Assembly: GCA_001600495.1 (NCBI GenBank)
Contig: BCKE01000011.1
Coordinates: 294,950-337,237 of the forward strand
Length of the DNA: 42,288 bases
Direction of reading: 5' to 3'
From: Pilasporangium apinafurcum
Taxonomy: Eukaryota > Oomycota > Peronosporomycetes > Pythiales > Pythiaceae
Of the stretch, positions 37,407-42,288 are shown piece by piece. Position numbers and translations under genes: made by a program. Numbering within the stretch: the stretch's first letter is position 1; every line of letters begins with the position of its first letter. Under the pieces are notes generated by a model, which was given only the letters and a program-made list of their open reading frames with translations, ran no database searches and was not told the DNA's origin.

Positions 37407-38474
37407 GATGAAATTTGACCGATGTAGGCAGCCAAGTTTCATTCTAATTGAAGTTGGCTCCACGTAGTTGCTCATTTTTACGACAACGGGTTCATCCATA
37501 ATATCTGGAAACGATTATCGGTTTTGATTGCAAGAAACCGAGGGAATAAATATGTTTCCAAGGAAATGCACCGTCGCTGGCCAGTCGATATTACACTTGG
37601 AGAAATAACATGTACGAATATTTTAGACTACCGTACCCGTGATTCCTAATTGGTACACTCTGCAGCTCAATGACATATCGCTTAGAAATAACATTTATAA
37701 ACGGGGACTAAAGGTTAATCACAGGTCGTCATCACTGATGTGACTGCTCAGTGTTATTCGCAATACATCACTACAGCCGATGAGAGAAAATCTTGCCTCA
37801 TCTGATCAAGAAATCCAAAGCCGATCGAGCATCTACATTTCGAAAAATCTTGACGCGACCTTTTACGGAATCTGTTGGTATGACGAGAGATCTTGTCGGA
37901 ATCGCACCTGACGCCCCGAATACGCAAAACCGCATGAGAGGCTACACTCATCACAATTTCTGGTGCATGTCGCAACAGTCGAACGCGATCTCTTGGGTTC
38001 GCCAGTGACTGAGCGGATTGGTGAAACGGAGATGCCTCTAAAATTTAATAACTGTAGTTGAAAGTTCTGTGCCGGACTATGCAGGCAAATTAATTGGCTA
38101 AAATTCAAAACAGAGCTCTTTCACTAACAGACTGAAGCTAATGTGACATGCATTCTTTGTCGCCATTGGGCACAATGGAAACGAACAAGGTGTGTATTCT
38201 CTTGATCCCTGCGGCAATAGCAGTAACGATAATAATTATGTAGGGTGATCAATTGATACCAAACCTCGTATTTCCAATGTTAGCGTCTCATTTTTGATTT
38301 GGAAGCCGTTGTGACGAGGAACCTATATCTTAACCGTTTATGACTGCACTTCGTAGACCCATTCGCAACTCAATCAGAAATTAGAGGTAAGTTAAACTGG
38401 CCCATCAGCTGTATCCCTCTATTGTACCTCAAACGTAGGCGAATGATAAAAGACTTGAACCTCGCTCTTACCGA

Positions 38475-38569
38475 CACTCATCTTGGGCAAATTGGAATCT
38501 TGTGGTGGATCGCACCCTCTTGTTCATCATTTCGTGTGATTGGATGAGTGAGATGGGTCCCACTCATCA
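38475..38569. promoter_or_regulatory. GATGAGTG/CACTCATC boxes of gene 7, including a facing pair
   Basis: GATGAGTG (38543-38550) faces CACTCATCA (38561-38569) across a 10 bp gap, forming an inverted pair. A further CACTCATC lies at 38475-38482. They sit 280-370 bp before the ATG. Confidence 0.45.
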
Positions 38570-38734
38570 CCAGTCGATGACTTAATTTAAACCAATCATC
38601 AAGAACATAGTCGCTTTAATCAATTAATATACGTCCAATCAGCAATCCGTATCATCTCATGAACCAATCAAATGGAGGAACCTGTTGGGTTCCATCAGTT
38701 GGATCATGCAGAAACGGTCGACGAAAATGACGAC

Positions 38735-38750
38735 TCATTCGGTATTTCTC
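38735..38750 (+). promoter_or_regulatory. Initiator (Inr/FPR-like) of ABCC gene 7
   Basis: TCATTCGGTATTTCTC lies 111 bp before the ATG. This is the weakest match in the set; TCATTTGAACCAG near 38809 is an alternative. Confidence 0.35.
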
Positions 38751-38845
38751 TTTGAAGTGCGTTCGTTCATCCCTTTTGGATACAACAACAGACGAGCAGC
38801 TGGTTTCTTCATTTGAACCAGTCATTCGAGTATATCACTGCCATC

Positions 38846-41800
38846 ATGACAGAACTCGAAGATCATCTACAAAGCGGACTATCCTCGCCACAACATTCGC
38901 AGGTGTATGTACCATTCCCAGATCCAACGGACCACAATCAGCATGATATCGATAACAATAGCAAACAGCGTAAACGATCGCGACCAAAATCTACGGTTGC
39001 TGAAATCTATGCATGTGGTAAACCTTTTAGCGAATGCGAAAACCCATTGCGTTCGGCGTCGCTTCCGTCTGTCATATCGACGCAATGGCTGCAGCCGCTG
39101 ATCACGCTGGGAGCCCAAAAGATCCTAGAAGCGGAAGATATTTGGCGGATCTGTCCAGAAGACTCATGTGATGTATTACAAGAGCGATTCATGAAGGAAT
39201 ACGTGCCTGATCTTCATCATCAGCAACAGAAGAAACGATGGTTTGGTGCCTCGCCCTTTGGTATTGCGCTTGTGAAAACGTTCCGCCGCGAGTTCTTGAT
39301 CGTGTTTGCAAATTTCACGTTATACATTGGCTGTATGGCGTTACAGCCCTACGTATTACAGGCCATTCTCGATTATCTCAATGAACGCGAGAACGTGTTC
39401 CATATCAAGAGCGGTTGGGTGCTAGTACTGTTAATGTCACTGGTGTCGTTTGTTGGGGTCACATGTCTCAATTACGGCGTCTTCCTGTTGTCCCGCATCG
39501 GGGTCAACATGCGGTCAGTGGTGATGGATTACGTCTATCAGAAATCACTTCGACTCTCCTGCGCTGGCCGACAAGCACACACCACGGGAGAGATTGTGAC
39601 TCTCATGAGTGTCGATACCGAGCGAATCTTTAATGGGGTAATCAACGGGCCTTGGTTGTTGTTTGCACCGCTAGCGTTTCTGATCACGATTTTGTTGATT
39701 GCATTGCTGTTTGATGTAAGTTCCGCAGCCGGTGGAGCACTCTTGTTAGTGTTGGTGCTGTATATCTCCACTTGCTTCGCTGATAGAATCGGAAAATTCC
39801 AGGATGACCTATTTAAAGTAGTTGAAGAACGTGTCAAAGTCACTTCTGAGGCACTACAGGGCATTCGTGTTATGAAGTTTTACGCATGGGAGCAATCACT
39901 GGCGACTCGTGTGCAGAAATTACGGGACGTTGAAGTTCAGCTGTTCCGCAAATTCCACTTTTGTCAGGTCAACAACACGGCGTTGTTGTTTCTAACGCCA
40001 GTTCTGCTTGGAGGAGTGACGCTTGGATTGTACGTCATAATTCAAGGAAACATGACTGTGACTGAAGTGTTTACATTAATTGCGATGGTCAACATCAGTC
40101 GATTGGCTGTCAACATGTTCCCACTTGCCATTGCTTCATTATCGCAATTAAAGATTACGTTCCAGCGAATGGATGATTACTTGGGGAGTGATGAGCTACC
40201 TCCATGCGACTTAATCGCTGGTAAATACAGCGATAAAGAACGCATTCGAGGGAGTGTTTTTGTCCAAAATGCACAATTTCAGTGGGCGCCATCATCAACA
40301 ACTCGTGAAATGGTTGTTGTGAGTACGATTAGCCCACCTGAATATGCCAGTGTGCTGTCGTGTAGTGAAGATGTAGGTCCAGCAGTTCCTCAAGCAGCAT
40401 TCAAGTTTGAGGGTGTGAATTTGGAGATTGATGCGGGTTCATTGGTGATGATACTCGGGACGGTTGGTTCCGGCAAAACAAGCCTACTAAATGCACTTCT
40501 CGGCGAAATGACCTTGGTCGCTGGAAATGTGGATTTACATGGAGAGGTCTCGTACGTGAGCCAGGAATCATGGATTCGCAATTCCAGTGTCAAAGAAAAC
40601 ATTCTCTTTGAAAATGCGTTTGATGCTGACTGGTACACCCAAGTACTGGATGCAACGCAACTAACGTTAGACTTGCGTGCGTTACCGGACGGAGATCAAA
40701 CAGAGATTGGTGAGCGTGGGATTAATCTGAGCGGTGGGCAGAAAGCTCGAGTTGCTATTGCTAGAGCGATGTACCGCTCCAACTACGATATCTTGATCTT
40801 GGATGACCCCCTCAGTGCTGTCGATCCTCATGTAGCGCATGCTATCTTCAACCAATGCATTATCGGCATAGCGAAAACCAAGACACGCTTGCTAGTATTG
40901 AATAGTCACTATGATTTACTGATCCATGCTGACAAGATTTTAGTGCTTCAAGATGGGCGAATTGCAGGTGATGGAACTTACCAGGAAATCATGGCTCAGT
41001 TTCCTGAGTTGGCAGAGCAATGCAAGTCCCTGAAGAAGATAGAACAGAATGTCATTGCTGAACACGAGAACATGGTGAAGCAATCAGCTTTGAACCATCC
41101 AGCGAAGGATGCTTCGTCGGAACCAGCAAAAGCGGATGTAGTGTTGCTAAACAAAGTTGAAAACACTGCCAATGATGGTGAGGCAAACCGTTTGATTCAA
41201 GAAGAAGATCGTGTAAAGGGAAAAGTCACTGGCCAGACGTACAAAGCCTACTTTGACGAGACTGGGCACAACGGGTGGGTCGTGGTCTTCGTTATCATTG
41301 CTAGCTATGCTGCTAGCCAAGGAATCCGTATTCTTGTTGATTGGTGGCAGGGTCATTGGGCAAGAAATATGGAACGCGACGGAATTGATCCAACGTATTC
41401 AGGCACATGGTATGGCATGTGGTACTTGGCCTTCATCGTGCTGTGCTCACTGCTCACGGTCGGACGTGGCCTCTTGTTAATTGAAGCGTGCATCCGAAGT
41501 TCCAAGAACTTGCATGATGAGTTGTTTCGCCGCGTGCTATGTGCACCAGTGAATCGGTACTTTGATATCACACCTGTTGGCCGCATCCTGAATCGTTTTT
41601 CAAACGATTTGGACCAAATGGATTCAAATTTGCCCTATCAGTATCAAAATCTTTTGCAGAGCATGGCTGTGTTCTTCGGCTGTCTTGTGGTGTGTGCGAT
41701 GGCATCATTCTGGGTCGGTGTGTCCTACCTCCCAATGCTGGTCGTCTTCGTGATGTCGGGGCTGTATTTCAAGAAAACATCGCGTGAAGTGAAGCGGCTG

Positions 41801-42288
41801 GAGGGAATCTCGCGAACGCCTGTATTCAACTTGTTTGGGGAAACCTTGAATGGGCTACACACTATTCGAGCATTCAAAATGCAGGACACGTTCATCCGAC
41901 TCAACAAAAACGCCGTAGATGCAAACTCGACGATGTACTTTACGTTTTGGGCGGCAGGTCGATGGCTAGCAGTACGATTGGATTGGCTTTCTGTCGTCAT
42001 CATCTTTGTCGTGTCGCTGTACTTGGTGTTGACCAAAGGTCAAATCGGATCAGTGATCGCTGGGATCTCGCTAACATACTCACTGATGCTCACATCAATG
42101 GTACAATGGGTTGTGCGGTCACTTGATTACACTGACAATGCAATGACAAGCGTGGAGCGTTTACTATACTTTCGTGAAATCCCCGTGGAAGAGGATGGAG
42201 CGAATTGCACCCCAATTAACAGTGCCATTTGGCCATCGCAAGGAGCGGTTCGATTTGACAATCTCCATCTCAAGTATCGTCCAGAACT
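38846..42288 (+). CDS. ABCC (MRP-type) transporter, array gene 7 (3' end outside window)
   Basis: The frame from the ATG at 38846 (MTELEDHLQSG) is open for 1147 codons to the window edge. It includes the N-terminal tail (VYVPFPDPT in place of YxAxPxTP), TMD1 (starting QPLITLGAQKIL), NBD1 with Walker A GTVGSGKTS from residue 538 (Thr where paralogues have Ser), LSGGQ, ILILDDPLSAVD, the charged linker, and all of TMD2. It breaks off at LHLKYRPE, just before the NBD2 Walker A. The frame carries no stop or frameshift. The N-terminal half is the most divergent of the array (SEALQG and KFYAWE retained, but different TM residues, e.g. FCQVNNTALLFL). Confidence 0.9.
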   Translation, partial: MTELEDHLQSGLSSPQHSQVYVPFPDPTDHNQHDIDNNSKQRKRSRPKSTVAEIYACGKPFSECENPLRSASLPSVISTQWLQPLITLGAQKILEAEDIWRICPEDSCDVLQERFMKEYVPDLHHQQQKKRWFGASPFGIALVKTFRREFLIVFANFTLYIGCMALQPYVLQAILDYLNERENVFHIKSGWVLVLLMSLVSFVGVTCLNYGVFLLSRIGVNMRSVVMDYVYQKSLRLSCAGRQAHTTGEIVTLMSVDTERIFNGVINGPWLLFAPLAFLITILLIALLFDVSSAAGGALLLVLVLYISTCFADRIGKFQDDLFKVVEERVKVTSEALQGIRVMKFYAWEQSLATRVQKLRDVEVQLFRKFHFCQVNNTALLFLTPVLLGGVTLGLYVIIQGNMTVTEVFTLIAMVNISRLAVNMFPLAIASLSQLKITFQRMDDYLGSDELPPCDLIAGKYSDKERIRGSVFVQNAQFQWAPSSTTREMVVVSTISPPEYASVLSCSEDVGPAVPQAAFKFEGVNLEIDAGSLVMILGTVGSGKTSLLNALLGEMTLVAGNVDLHGEVSYVSQESWIRNSSVKENILFENAFDADWYTQVLDATQLTLDLRALPDGDQTEIGERGINLSGGQKARVAIARAMYRSNYDILILDDPLSAVDPHVAHAIFNQCIIGIAKTKTRLLVLNSHYDLLIHADKILVLQDGRIAGDGTYQEIMAQFPELAEQCKSLKKIEQNVIAEHENMVKQSALNHPAKDASSEPAKADVVLLNKVENTANDGEANRLIQEEDRVKGKVTGQTYKAYFDETGHNGWVVVFVIIASYAASQGIRILVDWWQGHWARNMERDGIDPTYSGTWYGMWYLAFIVLCSLLTVGRGLLLIEACIRSSKNLHDELFRRVLCAPVNRYFDITPVGRILNRFSNDLDQMDSNLPYQYQNLLQSMAVFFGCLVVCAMASFWVGVSYLPMLVVFVMSGLYFKKTSREVKRLEGISRTPVFNLFGETLNGLHTIRAFKMQDTFIRLNKNAVDANSTMYFTFWAAGRWLAVRLDWLSVVIIFVVSLYLVLTKGQIGSVIAGISLTYSLMLTSMVQWVVRSLDYTDNAMTSVERLLYFREIPVEEDGANCTPINSAIWPSQGAVRFDNLHLKYRPE

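Larger units (their letters stand above)
37407..38845. other. 1.4 kb region upstream of ABCC gene 7
   Basis: No gene is visible. It contains CACTCATC at 37945-37952, 38475-38482 and 38561-38568, GATGAGTG at 38543-38550, and an initiator-like site at 38735. Confidence 0.5.

Noticed and set aside
1-42288. CRISPR arrays, rRNA or tRNA genes
   Set aside because: I saw no regularly spaced direct repeats with unique spacers and no tRNA- or rRNA-like sequence. The genome is eukaryotic in character.

Overview
The window is nuclear DNA of a eukaryote, most likely an oomycete. The genes are dense and mostly intronless, the few introns are 71-81 bp with GT..AG ends, and every ABC gene start is preceded by a sequence resembling the oomycete initiator (Inr/FPR, TCAYT..CAWTTT). 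I cannot name the genus. All calls come from reading the sequence; no database search was run.

Left flank (1-5730): the window opens inside what looks like one end of a Tc1/mariner-type element (about 1-201). Two housekeeping genes follow tail to tail, 44 bp apart: a UTP4/Cirhin-type WD40 ribosome-biogenesis protein (479-2698, +) and a four-exon kinesin (2743-5730, -). I read the last kinesin exon as encoding a Tudor-like domain. It is missed if the in-frame stop at 2967 is taken as the end of the gene.

Array (7032-42288): seven full-size ABCC (MRP-type) exporters of about 1330-1360 residues, each one uninterrupted exon, lie in the order +, -, +, +, -, -, +. The last one runs off the window. 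A 90-codon tail of an eighth copy lies between genes 6 and 7. All share the layout TMD1-NBD1-TMD2-NBD2 without a TMD0, and all have an N-terminal YxAxPxTP-like motif and a 40-60 residue insert early in NBD1. They probably export organic anions, conjugates or xenobiotics across a membrane; individual substrates cannot be read from the sequence.

Most striking feature: the NBD2-coding ends are homogenised in pairs. Genes 1 and 2 share an 844 bp inverted tract, and genes 3 and 5 share an 820 bp inverted tract that brackets gene 4. I saw no mismatch in either. Both tracts begin at the same homologous codon at the TMD2/NBD2 boundary, while the TM11-TM12 segments just upstream stay diverged. The pattern suggests repeated gene conversion of the motor domain with preserved divergence of the substrate-facing part.

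Promoters: the intergenic regions carry a repeated octamer GATGAGTG/CACTCATC, often with regular spacing (42/42 bp before gene 5; 31/32 bp in the gene 2/gene 3 divergent promoter). Gene 6 lacks it and instead has five copies of TTTGCGCAA. This suggests a shared regulatory input for most of the array and a different one for gene 6.
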